Source of the DNA: Nemania diffusa
Lineage: Eukaryota; Ascomycota; Sordariomycetes; Xylariales; Xylariaceae
Assembly: GCA_038501195.1 (NCBI GenBank)
Contig: JBBPUQ010000008.1
Location: forward strand, 1,220,001 to 1,284,000
Length of the DNA: 64,000 bases
Reading direction: 5' to 3'
Below are positions 25,451-35,387 of this stretch, one piece after another; within the stretch, counting starts at the first letter, position 1; the number at the start of each line of letters is the position of its first letter. Below the pieces are notes generated by a model. The model searched no databases. It was not told the DNA's origin and saw nothing but the letters and a program-made list of their open reading frames with translations. A program made the position numbers and the translations under genes.

Positions 25451-25501
25451 ATTGGATCTTGACGCAGCTTAGACACCATGTGCTCGGCGTGTTGTTGGCG
25501 A
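25451..25501 (+). repeat. Dispersed 50-bp repeat, copy 2
   Basis: This matches 15531-15580 in direct orientation, sharing the core TGTGCTCGGCGTGTTGTTGG with one change, and less closely the preceding 25 bp. Similarity stops abruptly after TTGTTGGCG. Confidence 0.6.
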
Positions 25502-26527
25502 GGTTGGTAATAAGATGGCTATGTATCTAATCAATAATGGATATCTAATAAGTTCTAGGGCGCGGAATTTGTGTTGCACAATCACCATAACGAGGAATTT
25601 AAGTCCTTCAAAGCTGCTAGATTAACCAGTCCTTTGAATACGGCTATATATTAAACTAGGCTAACCTGTGACCGCAGATAAAATGTAGACATCACATTTT
25701 AGGCTTTTCTTAGCACCTAGAATGCTAACATACTTGATTACGAGAGGAAATCTATACACACTGCCTCTAAATTACGATAATTCACTATCAGTGCGTGGTA
25801 AATTGATTTTCAAAAGCCCAAGAAACTAACAGACATAGAACTCTCTAGTTGAATCGCTAAAAACTAACAAAAACTAAGTAGTAGGCATACTAATCAGAGC
25901 GCCAGTACAGCTATTGTAATTAAAAATTGAAACTATCTCTCAACCGAAATGTTTTTTGTTCATTTTTCAATTTTTTCACTTTAACTAGGTAAGAAGTCTT
26001 CTAATAAGTTATTGCAATCTTCTTCTTGGCGGTTTGTGCAAGAACTGCGAACGGTCATAAAAGTTTTAAGAATGATTGACATAACGAAGAGCAAGTGGTC
26101 TTACTCATCTTTCTAGGCCGTTTCATCGGCCCCATCCGGCCCGGAAATACGTTTGAAATACTATTAGTGAATAAGTTACCGTATTTTAGTCGCGGAGGCT
26201 TTCCTTCCGATCACGTGATCCCAAATTCCTTCTTGACATAGGACTGCGGGATTTGATGGGCCGTATTTTCAACCGGATTGGGAGAACGCGCGGAGTCTCG
26301 GTCTCCATTGTAAAACAATGGAAGGACGCTGTCGGAACTAGCACCTATGAAATAAGAAGAGCGGAGCTGTCGAGGCGACTTGGTGATATGTCTGAACTAG
26401 ATCGGCCTGTATATCTGGCATAATTACATAAAGCCTATCATCCCTGTTCGTTTTCCCACCAACGGTCTTGTTTTGTGGTCGTAGTCGTTGGTGCCGAGGG
26501 TGAAATTCGGAGAAATGATGAAGTCGA

Positions 26528-26533
26528 TATAAA
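26528..26533 (+). promoter_or_regulatory. TATA box of the esterase gene
   Basis: TATAAA lies exactly 100 bp upstream of the ATG at 26628, a normal core-promoter position. Confidence 0.45.
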
Positions 26534-26627
26534 GCACAGATCCCGCACTTCCCCCTTGTATGAAGCTTCTGCCTTTGCCACAGCTCTTCGCTAGCCGACG
26601 ATCATTTGAATCCTCAACTCATTCACG

Positions 26628-28062
26628 ATGGTCCGGTTTACGACAGCTGTCGTTTCGTCATTCGCGATTTGTGCTTCTGCTCGGCCCTCTTGTGGAACAA
26701 CAAGTTCATGGGTAGGATGGAAAAACATCAAGAATGCCTTCATCTTGTGAGTAAAGTAGCTATACTCTGCTTAGCAAGGCGATGTATAAACATGCTGACC
26801 GGAATGCTAGTGGAGATAGCTACACGCAAACAGGTAGAATAGCAACTCGCGCTTTACGATTTAATAAAGGGGACTTTGCTGATAAGCCGAAGGCTTCGAC
26901 TATACCCTAGCGCAGCCCTCAACTGCAAACCCTTTTGGAAATCCGACCTATCCTGGGTACACTTCCTCAAATGGGCCAAATTGGGTTGGGTCAGTACTGA
27001 AATCTATTCCTTCATCTCAGTCTTTAGTGTTGTGTGTTGTTGTGAGCAAGTTGCCTAATTCAAGCATCTTGGTTCCGTCACCCCAATAGATTTCCTATTC
27101 TCTTCAGCAGCGATACGATAAACCCTGGTTATCAAGACTAACTTGTGGTTAGTTATCTGACGTACAAGTACAACGCGTCGTCTTTGTTGACTTATAACCT
27201 TGCCTACGGAGGCGCCACGGTGGATTGTGAGTGAATAATTAAGAATCTTATCGCTGAGACTCAAAGCAGCGTAATATTTTTCAGTTTTTCGTCAAGTGCA
27301 CCGCTGACTCTTACACAGCGGCTTTGGTCACTCCGTACTTACCAACTGTGAAATCGTTGAAGGACCAGGTCCAGTCAGAGTTCATACCAGGATATACTGG
27401 ATCTTCAGCGAAAGCACAGTGGACTGGAAGCAACTCGGTCTTCGCAGTCTGGATCGGAATCAATGACATTGGAAACAGCTACTACAATGGTGTCAACGCG
27501 ACTGACGCTCTCAATGCTAAAGTCTTCGCTGTTATCTCGACCCTTACGGACCAGATCTATGCTGCCGGAGGCCGAAATTACGTCTTCATCAACGTGCCGC
27601 CACTAGATAGAACGCCCCTGATTGTACCCCAGGGTGCAAGCGCGGTGGCACTTTCCAAGGCAGACGTGGCGGCATGGAACCAAAAAGTTGTTAACTTTGC
27701 CAAGACACTGAAGACGAAGGGAGACACCAATGTATGGGTCTATGATTCGAACAAGAGCTTCGGGGATGTCATTGATAATCCGAGCTCGCACCCCGAGACT
27801 GCTGGACTGAAGAACACTACTGATTATTGCACAGCGTACCAGAAGTAAGTCACCTACTGTAGAAGATTTGTGTAAAAAAAGGCACATTGGCTTGATTACT
27901 AACGGTTATAGTGGCACACCGGCACAAAATACTCTTACTCCTAGCTGCGGAATTCCAGTCAACCAGTATTTCTGGCTTAACAACTTGCACCCAACTTCCG
28001 CAATCCACGAAGTGGTCGCGAAGGAAGTTGCTGATCTTTTGACAGCTGGTCCTAACATCTGA
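26628..28062 (+). CDS. Secreted GDSL/SGNH esterase (CE16-like)
   Basis: Six exons, 26628-26746, 26811-26833, 26893-26989, 27153-27226, 27319-27844 and 27911-28062, give 329 aa. A signal peptide (VVSSFAICASA) precedes the mature start. Block I is FGDSYTQTG with the nucleophile Ser (~43), encoded partly by a 23-bp exon. GGATVDSALVTPYLP spans an intron, block III is GINDIGNSYY, and block V is NLHPTSAIHEVV with the catalytic His. The usual Asp of DxxH is Asn here, as I recall for CE16 acetylesterases. The enzyme would deacetylate hemicellulose or oligosaccharides outside the cell; this is inference from the family. Two donors (GTAGAA, GTCAGT) are weak, but the frame and motif order hold through every junction. 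Confidence 0.82.
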
Positions 28063-29003
28063 GCAAAGTATGGGTATGAAATGATCAATATGTGTACACC
28101 TTGAAATTATTTTCTGAGGGCAAGAGCGGGAGCTTCTAAATATTATCTTGTAGCCTTGTATTTCCTCATGAATATGAAAGTGTACTCAGGCACTGGATCT
28201 TATTATACTAGGTGGCCAGTGACATGGCTAAACCCTATTGAATTAGACTAAATAATTATTCATCAAGGGAAATCGAATAGTCGAGTTAGACTGTTTACAA
28301 CAAGGGCTTATGATCAAGGATTAGGAAAGGAACCTGTGTCAGCAATCGAAGCTATGTGACATGTGTCGAAATGATATGCAGCCCATTCAAATATTGTTAA
28401 CTTTAACACCTCACAGTTTAGTTATAGAGAAAGGAGCTATGTGATATCTTCTTTGTATGTATGTGGCCTCTGCTTTTAAAGAATTTCAGCATGCTGTCCA
28501 GAAGAGAGTGAGGCTTGGAACTCACTTGAGAACATTAACCTTGCGTAGGAGTGAGTCTATTTCATCGATATGTCACGCTAATTACACTCATTTCCATCTA
28601 TGCATCAGAAAACTCATGAATTTGATAAAAGACGATGTATCTTTATGAATCTCTAGAATAAAGAAGTCGGAGGTATGAGAAATGCAACGGCTCATGGAAA
28701 GTAGAGTAGCTGAGGCCGCTAATTGAAGCTAGACTGTTAATAGATTAACGCTATCTACGGAGTAGGTACCTCAACTACCTATCTACAGGCTTATCCCCTG
28801 AAGCCAAGGGCTAGGATGACATCTACAGGGGCCTATCAATTTAATGAGCAGACTCTACCTATAAAGGAGGCTGGCTGTTATATTTGGGTAGGTAGGTAGG
28901 AGGTATGCATAGGCCTTGATTATAGAGTGCCTGCCACTTATTTAGAACCGGGCAACCCAATTGACTACCTACTTAATCACTGTATAGCGGCTAGGACGGT
29001 GTA
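28063..29003. other. Intergenic flank of the foldback element
   Basis: This is the 3' flank of the esterase gene, then sequence rich in GGTAGGTAGG-type runs near 28880-28900. No gene was recognised. The dinucleotide TA at 29002-29003 is the left flank of the foldback element. Confidence 0.45.
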
Positions 29004-29893
29004 GGGAGGGCCATATGCACATTATCCGACAAACGATTTTCTTTTTTACTTTTTCATTTTCTGTTTTTCGTTTTTAGTTTTTAGTTTTTTAAATAACATA
29101 AATTTACGCTTTTATATAGTGAAACATTATTATTATTATTTATTTTTAATGCTGCGATATATTTAGCTAATTTAATTTTATATTAATATAATTTAAGCTG
29201 TTGCGTTAAAAGCACAGTGACTTTAGCTTACCTAAGTATAGCTGTACGACCTGCACCTATAATTGCGCTTTGACAGCGAGCAGCGGGATCGCGTACGCAG
29301 GGCTACCTGCTTTTTTATAATTGACCTAACTGGACCTGACTGACCTAGTTGACCTAACTAGACCTGACTGACCTGATTGACCTGACTAAACTGGTTGATC
29401 TAGGTTAACTAGGTCAGTCAGGTCAACCAGGTTAGTTAGGTCAATCAGGTCAGTCAGGTCAGTTAGGTCAGTCAAATCAACCAGTTCAGTCAGGTCTAGT
29501 TAGGTCAACTAGGTTAGTTAGGTCAATCAGGTCAGTCAGGTCAGTTAGGTCAGTCAAATCAACCAGTTCAGTCAGGTCTAGTTAGGTCAACTAGGTCAGT
29601 CAGGTCCAGTTAGGTCAATTATAAAAAAGCAGGTAGCCCTGCGTACGCGATCCCGCTGCTCAGTGGTCAAAGCGCGACCGCAGGTCGCTCGTACGGCTAC
29701 TATATAGGTACCTAGGTACCTTAATTAAATTAGCTATATTTAATTATAAATTATACATTTATTAATTTTACTGCTATGGTATATAAAAGCGCTAGTTTAT
29801 GTTTTTTGAAAAGACTGAAAACTGAAATCGAAAAACAAAAAACGAAAAAGTAAAAAAAAATCGTTTGTCGGATAATGTGCATATGGCCCTCCC
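29004..29893. mobile_element. 890-bp foldback MITE with long inverted repeats and TA flanks
   Basis: The ends are inverted repeats: the left begins GGGAGGGCCATATGCAC, and the right end is its exact complement, with TA on both sides (29002-29003 and 29894-29895). The similarity continues inward through the CGACAAACGATTTTC segment and a purine/pyrimidine-biased stretch. The arms then become AT-rich and less alike. Near the centre they match almost perfectly again over about 100 bp around GCGGGATCGCGTACGCAGGG. The middle is a field of 10-bp units such as TTAGGTCAAC and TCAGGTCAGT. TA flanks suggest mobilisation by a Tc1/mariner-type transposase. There is no coding capacity, so it is non-autonomous. 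The whole could fold into one hairpin. Confidence 0.85.
29431..29594. repeat. 82-bp tandem duplication inside the foldback element
   Basis: Two consecutive 82-bp copies (29431-29512 and 29513-29594) begin GTTAGTTAGGTCAATCAGG. Both are made of TCAGGTCAGT/TTAGGTCA-type decamers. This makes the right half of the central field longer than the left half, so the palindrome is asymmetric. Confidence 0.75.
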
Positions 29894-30048
29894 TAGGCTA
29901 GCCCTATATTTTGATACATCTTGCTCCATCGCAGCCTCACTTTTCACTGTATGATTACGCCCATTGCCCCGTTCATCTCCCCAGACAGAAGGCCGGGCTA
30001 AGTTCGCCGGTGTGGTAGCTGCCAGGTGCAATTCTGATCGAGTTCGCC

Positions 30049-30888
30049 ATGGCTGGTAATGATGCAGGGCTCTTCCTGTGCCCCAAACCTAGCGCCATCG
30101 ATCTACTGCCAGCGTCGCGACAGACGAAAACCCTACGCAAACGCCTGACTCGCCGGTCTAGAGTCAGTACTGCCACCATCTTCAAACCTATGAATCCCAA
30201 GGAGACGCCGGAGGAGCACTTCCCCTTACAGACTGTATACACTCGCACGTCTCGGCCCCGCTTCGTGAATCGGTATGACAGTCGTGAGATACTGCTCGTA
30301 GTTGATGGCAGCTGCATCAACAATGGTAGTATCACACAGCCGTCGACTGGCGGCTGCAGCTTCGCCTACAAAGGCGCTGGCAGGACGGGTTTGACCACCT
30401 CTTTCCCCTTCGCTGCAGAGGGGCATGCCGAAGGTGGTACCGTCGGGTTTCCTCTCGAGCAAACAGGCCCCGGTGGGGAGTATCACATTGCCAGCAGCAA
30501 TCGCGCCAAGCTCCGGGCTGTGATTGCAGGGCTCGAGTTCCGCGAGTGGCAGGAAGAGGGATGGAAGCGGATCGTTGTCGCTACCGATCTCGAGTACGTC
30601 GTCTTCGGGGCGACGAGGTGGCTGGCCACTTGGGTGAAGCGACGATGGAGAACGCGCAAGGCGCAACAGGTTGCGAATCGGGATCTGTGGGAGGAGCTCC
30701 ATGGCATCATCAGCCGGCTGGCGGGCTTAGGAACCGAGGTGTCCTTCTGGCTTATCCCGTCTCGCGATTTCATCAAACACGCTTCCGCCCTTGTGCAAGA
30801 CACCAAGGACGTTGCTAGAGAGGCAGCCATGGTGCACTCTGACACATCAGCTGAGGAATTCACGAGACTGTGTGGCATTGAGGTGTGA
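30049..30888 (+). CDS. RNase H-fold protein, probably inactive
   Basis: A single exon encodes 279 aa. The central region has an RNase H1-type pattern: LLVVDGSC gives the first acidic residue (D86), then SSNRAKLRAVIAGLEF, then VVATDLEYVV (D180), and a final WLIPSR...HASAL segment. Fungal relatives as I know them read NRAELRAV at the second motif, with Glu as a metal ligand; here it is Lys154. The last motif also has Ser where an Asp is usual. With two of four carboxylates missing, RNA-DNA hybrid cleavage is unlikely. Residues 1-75 are basic and lack a known domain. The foldback element ends only about 155 bp upstream of the ATG, so the promoter may be altered. It may be a nucleic-acid-binding pseudoenzyme or a decaying gene. 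Confidence 0.75.
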   Translation: MAGNDAGLFLCPKPSAIDLLPASRQTKTLRKRLTRRSRVSTATIFKPMNPKETPEEHFPLQTVYTRTSRPRFVNRYDSREILLVVDGSCINNGSITQPSTGGCSFAYKGAGRTGLTTSFPFAAEGHAEGGTVGFPLEQTGPGGEYHIASSNRAKLRAVIAGLEFREWQEEGWKRIVVATDLEYVVFGATRWLATWVKRRWRTRKAQQVANRDLWEELHGIISRLAGLGTEVSFWLIPSRDFIKHASALVQDTKDVAREAAMVHSDTSAEEFTRLCGIEV

Positions 30889-32214
30889 ATCGTTCACCGA
30901 TCTTCGCGCGCTTATGCAGTTCACCCATGCTACTACTTGGTACTACCTACTTGGGGTGCCGCTGGACGGGCAAACGCGGACCCACGGTCGCCGTCGTGGC
31001 ATCTATCTAATTGCGGTATCGAGTGCCCGCTTAATAGCTTTACCCCAGACCATTCGCCCTCGATGCCACCAGTCACTATCCAGAACTGATTCACGCGTGC
31101 TACTTACTCATATTTTGACATCTGCACCAGTTACATTATCAAATGGAGCCAATGGTATGGCAAAAGGAGCCAGCGCGCCTATGTACTGCGTACTAAATAA
31201 AACAATGGAGGATCTAGAGGGAACGGAAATGTACAACACGGATGTTATTTGGCGCTATCTGGTTTGCTTTTGGGATCGGTCATGTTCCTCAAGGTTAATA
31301 GAGTTATACTCCTTCATAGGAATGAATTAGTGGTGGGATCGCAAATCCTAGGTGTTAATTATTGTATTTACGAAATAGGCAGTTGAGGATCGCGCTGTAT
31401 TCGTACAGAGGAGCTAATAGAAGTAAGTGTGTACCGTTGTTTCATCCCGCTCATCGCCAAAACAGTCGGTGAAACATTCGCTCGCCGATTGAAATTTGGC
31501 AATGAATGTCTTCAAGTCTTCAAGCGAAACCTCGGAAACATGCAACTAGGTAATTAATTGAATACGCTAATTCGAATACCTGGTTTTTGGGTCTTGGGTG
31601 GTTGGTATGCACTTATCGCAGCATCAAGGGGAGCTGGCCAGGTTCTCGTCAGACTTCTCAAACAAGGTCCGATCTGCAGGGGCGCGCTGTTTCACGTAGG
31701 AGCAGTCTGCGCCGGACAGCGGCATCATGGTGACAGAAATAGGTGTGTTGTCTAACCACCAGAGGTCGACGCGGCATCACCGCGGCGCTTGTCTCTTTTG
31801 CGTGCGGATCATGGGGGATCGTAGCCCTCACAGGCCTAGAAGCGCAAGCCAAGGCGGTTTGAGGTAACGGACATGAAACTGGCCCCGTTCCCCAAAACTC
31901 GGATCATGGCCTCAACGGGAGCCAGAGGGAGGGATCCAACCCGCCCAGTCGCCCCCATCCCGGGAATCCCTGAAGATCAGGCTTCAGCATGTTTAGATCT
32001 GCGAGAGAATCCACAACTCGTCTTCGTCGTTTTCTTGATCTAAATGCGTCAACTTCCCCACGTCGCTGGGAGGTTGAATACCTACCTACCCAGTGTTCCA
32101 ACAACGCACTCTTCGATGGAATAGGTAACTCTTAATACGCTCACGACTTTTTTCTTATTGCCTTCATTCATTTCGTTGAACCTGGTGTTCCCTCTTTCCT
32201 ATTAATCATCTAGA
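30889..32214. other. Intergenic region, no supported gene
   Basis: Several short frames exist on both strands, including a 179-aa frame that mostly overlaps the RNase H gene and its 3' flank. None has a domain or plausible splice structure. The final 200 bp is the leader of the Ser/Thr-rich protein gene. Confidence 0.45.
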
Positions 32215-33099
32215 ATGGCTGGCCCTCTAGGCGACCTTGGTGATGCTCTGGATGGAGTCCTTGGCGTTGGCGGCGGGGATGACGAACCAACATCGACGAC
32301 AGCAAACGATTCCTCCCAGACGGCATCAACCACAAGCGCAGACGCCACCTCGACTTCATCTGCGGGGGCTAAGAAGGGCACGTCCGAGACGACGAGTGCC
32401 CAGTCTTCATCAACAGAGACTCCCAGCACGACATCAAAAGCCCCGAAGACTACCGAAAGCTCAGTAGAAAGCACATCGACTAGTCAGGCTCCCACAACCT
32501 CAGCAACACCCACGCCATCCACAACATTCCTCGTAGGAGGCCAATCGACGTCTCAAACTACGCTCGTTACATCTATTCTCCCATCATCATCATCCTCGTC
32601 ATCATCATCACCCACCTCGCTCACTGACAGCATTGCCACCAGCTTGGGCCTACCAAGTTCATCGGCAGCAAGCTCGTTACTTAGCACATCTTCGCTTGTT
32701 CCCGTGCCCGAAGTAACGACAACGGCTGTCGTATCGACTCCCAGTGCGGCTGAAACAAGCGCCGCCGCTGCCGCGGCAAACGGAAGCAGCAACCAGATCA
32801 TTCAAGATCAGACAGCCAAGACTAGTAGCAGTGGCTTGTCGACACCAGCCATCGCCGGTATTGCCGGCGGAGTGGGCGGCGCAGTACTGATTGTCTCTAC
32901 CCTCTTCGTCCTACATAGAGTATGGAGGAGGAGAAGACATGGAAATGAAGAGGCAGCTATCGATAATACAGACCCGATGTATGAGACTGGCAAGGCCGAA
33001 GGCTCCACGTCCACGGAGAGACTGGTACGCTGGAATAAGGGATTGTCAGAGTACCATCATCCCGATGCTACACAGGCATATAAGGCCTACCGAATGTGA
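32215..33099 (+). CDS. Ser/Thr-rich single-pass membrane protein, Mid2/WSC-like layout
   Basis: A single exon encodes 294 aa. A short Gly/Asp/Leu-rich start is followed by about 180 residues dominated by Ser, Thr, Ala and Pro. These would be heavily O-mannosylated if secreted. A glycine-rich transmembrane segment (AGIAGGVGGAVLIVSTLFVL, ~residues 214-233) is next, then a basic stop-transfer HRVWRRRR and a 55-residue cytosolic tail with Tyr residues. The layout is that of fungal cell-wall stress sensors and mucin-like proteins. No cleavable signal peptide and no Cys-rich WSC domain are present, so the topology is not certain. An upstream exon with a signal peptide might be missed, although none was seen. 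Confidence 0.7.
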   Translation: MAGPLGDLGDALDGVLGVGGGDDEPTSTTANDSSQTASTTSADATSTSSAGAKKGTSETTSAQSSSTETPSTTSKAPKTTESSVESTSTSQAPTTSATPTPSTTFLVGGQSTSQTTLVTSILPSSSSSSSSSPTSLTDSIATSLGLPSSSAASSLLSTSSLVPVPEVTTTAVVSTPSAAETSAAAAAANGSSNQIIQDQTAKTSSSGLSTPAIAGIAGGVGGAVLIVSTLFVLHRVWRRRRHGNEEAAIDNTDPMYETGKAEGSTSTERLVRWNKGLSEYHHPDATQAYKAYRM

Positions 33100-34247
33100 T
33101 GAGAATTGATGGATTAAGCACGGTCAATCAATCAAGCAACTAAAATCAGTCAAATTGGCACAGTAATTTTTGGGTTAGATTCAGTGGCGCTGGAGTTGGG
33201 GTTAGAGACAAGCATCGAATGGTTTATTTGTACAGATCGACTCAGCGTGCACCGCATGATTAACACTCATTTTAATAGGTAGTCATTTTATATCAAGACA
33301 AATCTGCCATGTCAACGTGCATAGTTTCCGATCAGTGGCATATAGCTCCAGTAAGAGCAATATCAAGAGACAGTCATGTGAGAGTGCTTCCAATGATGCT
33401 ATCCATCTCATTACTTCATACTGATATCATCTGCGGTACTAGGTATTTGTTAGGGCCTAGGGCCCTCAGACACGGAGTACTGCGTATAGGCTCTTGGCAA
33501 GCTATGCCACACGAAACAACACGTCGCAAGGCTGCTAGGATTCTCGAGCAAAGCATAAGTCATTACGCAAGCACTTCATCCTATTTTTGTCTATTTTCTA
33601 GTGACTATCCAGCGAAGTCTAAAAGTAAGAGATGCTGTTGATTCAATGCGCCTTGATACGAATTACGTATAAGCCTCTCACTCACCGGCTTTTTCAGGGT
33701 CTGAAGAGCCACTAGCTAAGATAGCTACAGCGCTATAGATGCCCCTAATGACTTTCGCAGTACCTACCCCAGCTCTACCCGGTCTTGGCGCTTTTAGCTA
33801 CCTGGTCTATGCTTAAAAGGGGCATTTTGTTTCCAAACAAACCTATCCAGTGAGTGATGATTCCACATGGTTGGTAAGCCTCGTCACATACCATCGTGAT
33901 ACTTCGAAGACTAGTGTTTTCTGTTAGATATTCAACATGAAATGGCCTCATCGAACTTGAAAATGGTCCAATCGAACTGTCCGTATGAGTCACCTTTGAA
34001 TTAGCTCCCGATGAACTCGCAAAACTCACAAAGAAAAAGTAGGAAATGTGATCAGTAAAATGTGATCAGTAATAAAGCAGTATAAATCGCCGCAATCAGG
34101 TCACAATGGACACAAACAAGCACAAACTTATCGTGGACTTGTGGTCACCTGATTAATTAACTACTCCGACTATCCGCTGTAATCCAGGATTATTACCAGC
34201 CAGCAGTATTCAGTCACAAACTCAACGCCTAAGACCAAGAAACCAGG
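33100..34247. other. Intergenic region, no supported gene
   Basis: Short frames only; the 84-aa minus-strand frame (33775-34029) and the 110-aa plus-strand frame (33309-33641) have no domain. The last part is the promoter and leader of the S66-type gene. Confidence 0.45.
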
Positions 34248-35339
34248 ATGCCTTCACCTCTAATCCCAACGGCCCTCAAGCCCGGCGCGACAATCGCCTT
34301 CGTATCGCCTTCAGCGCGGCTGAACCACGAGCTCCCGGCAGTCATAGAGCGCGCCAAGACCCTCTTCACAAGCAAAGGCTACAAAGTCCACGAGCTCTAC
34401 ACGATCGACACAGGCGTACAGAACGGCATCGCGAACCGGCTCGACGAGCTGCGCACCGCGTTCACAGACCCAACCATCAGCGCCGTCTTCTGCACCATCG
34501 GCGGGCCCTCCTTCACAGAGCTGCTGCCGGCCCTGCTGGCCGACACGGCCCTCCACGCCGCGATCCGCGCGCACCCCAAGATCGTGGTGGGCTACTCGGA
34601 CATCACAGGCCTACACTGGTTCCTTCACGCCGTGGCCGGATTACGCACCTTCTACGGCCCCGGTGCCATCCCCGAGCTCGGCGGGCCCGTCGACGCATCT
34701 ACCAATGACGAAGACTCGCCCGTCGCCTTCTGCACGCGGAACCTCCTCCGCGCCATCACGGACTCCACTACGCCCATAGGAGCGCTCGAGCGCTCGCGGC
34801 TCTTCGCGCCCACGACCCCGCCCTGCCTGCACCCGGCCCGCCAGGACGAGCCGGGCGCGCTGGCGCCGACGCCGGGATGGACCTGGATCAGGCGGGGGCA
34901 GGGGCAGGGGCGGCTCTTCGGGGGCTGTCTGACGGTCATGGCGCGGCTCGGGGGCGTGCGCGGGATCGCGCCCGACTGGCGGGGCCGGGTCGTGTTCGTC
35001 GAGACCGCCATCGGCGACGACGGCGTCGGCGGGAACCCCCTCGGGCGCGTGCGCGCCGGCCTCGCGGACCTGATCGCGCAGGGCGTGTTCGAGGACGTCG
35101 CCGGCTTGGTCGTGGGCAGGCCTTTCGGGTATCATGAGCCTGAGATGAGGGAGCGGTACATTGGGGTCATTAGGGACTTATTTTGCGATGGGCCGCTGGG
35201 GGAGAAGGATACGTTCCCGATCTTGTTTAATGTGGATTTTGGACATACGTCGCCGATGGTCACGCTGCCGTATGATACGTTGGTATCGTTGGACTCGGAG
35301 AAGGATGAGTTTACTATATTAGAGTCTGCGGTTGTCTAA
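34248..35339 (+). CDS. S66 (LD-carboxypeptidase/MccF-like) peptidase family protein
   Basis: A single exon encodes 363 aa, the normal length for the family. The N-terminal half opens with LKPGATIAFVSPSARL, then CTIGGPSFTELLP and the conserved KIVVGYSDIT. The C-terminal half has GRLFGGCLTVMARLGG, the Glu of VVFVETA, and the His of NVDFGHTSPM. Bacterial members cut L,D peptide bonds in muropeptides or inactivate microcin C7; the fungal substrate is unknown. In bacterial enzymes the nucleophile is a Ser after GGxx; here GGPSF puts Ser one residue earlier and Phe at the expected site, so activity is uncertain. The coding GC is high compared with its flanks. It is convergent with the downstream esterase, with 48 bp between stops. 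Confidence 0.85.
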   Translation: MPSPLIPTALKPGATIAFVSPSARLNHELPAVIERAKTLFTSKGYKVHELYTIDTGVQNGIANRLDELRTAFTDPTISAVFCTIGGPSFTELLPALLADTALHAAIRAHPKIVVGYSDITGLHWFLHAVAGLRTFYGPGAIPELGGPVDASTNDEDSPVAFCTRNLLRAITDSTTPIGALERSRLFAPTTPPCLHPARQDEPGALAPTPGWTWIRRGQGQGRLFGGCLTVMARLGGVRGIAPDWRGRVVFVETAIGDDGVGGNPLGRVRAGLADLIAQGVFEDVAGLVVGRPFGYHEPEMRERYIGVIRDLFCDGPLGEKDTFPILFNVDFGHTSPMVTLPYDTLVSLDSEKDEFTILESAVV

Positions 35340-35387
35340 ACTAGATAAACGGCTATATTTGGCATAGAAATACTATGTATATGTATG

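Larger units (their letters stand above)
24326..26627. other. Intergenic region with AT-rich block and repeat copy 2
   Basis: After the Mps1 promoter comes an AT-rich block (about 24830-25135) with the look of RIP-mutated repeat DNA. The second copy of the dispersed 50-bp sequence follows at 25451-25501. From 25500 to 26500 there is only unsupported short-frame sequence. The last 100 bp is the promoter of the esterase gene. Confidence 0.45.

Noticed and set aside
34641..35135. 164-aa minus-strand frame and overlapping + strand frames
   Set aside because: Shadows caused by the high GC of the S66-type gene; sequences are Arg/Ala/Gly-rich and lack any domain.
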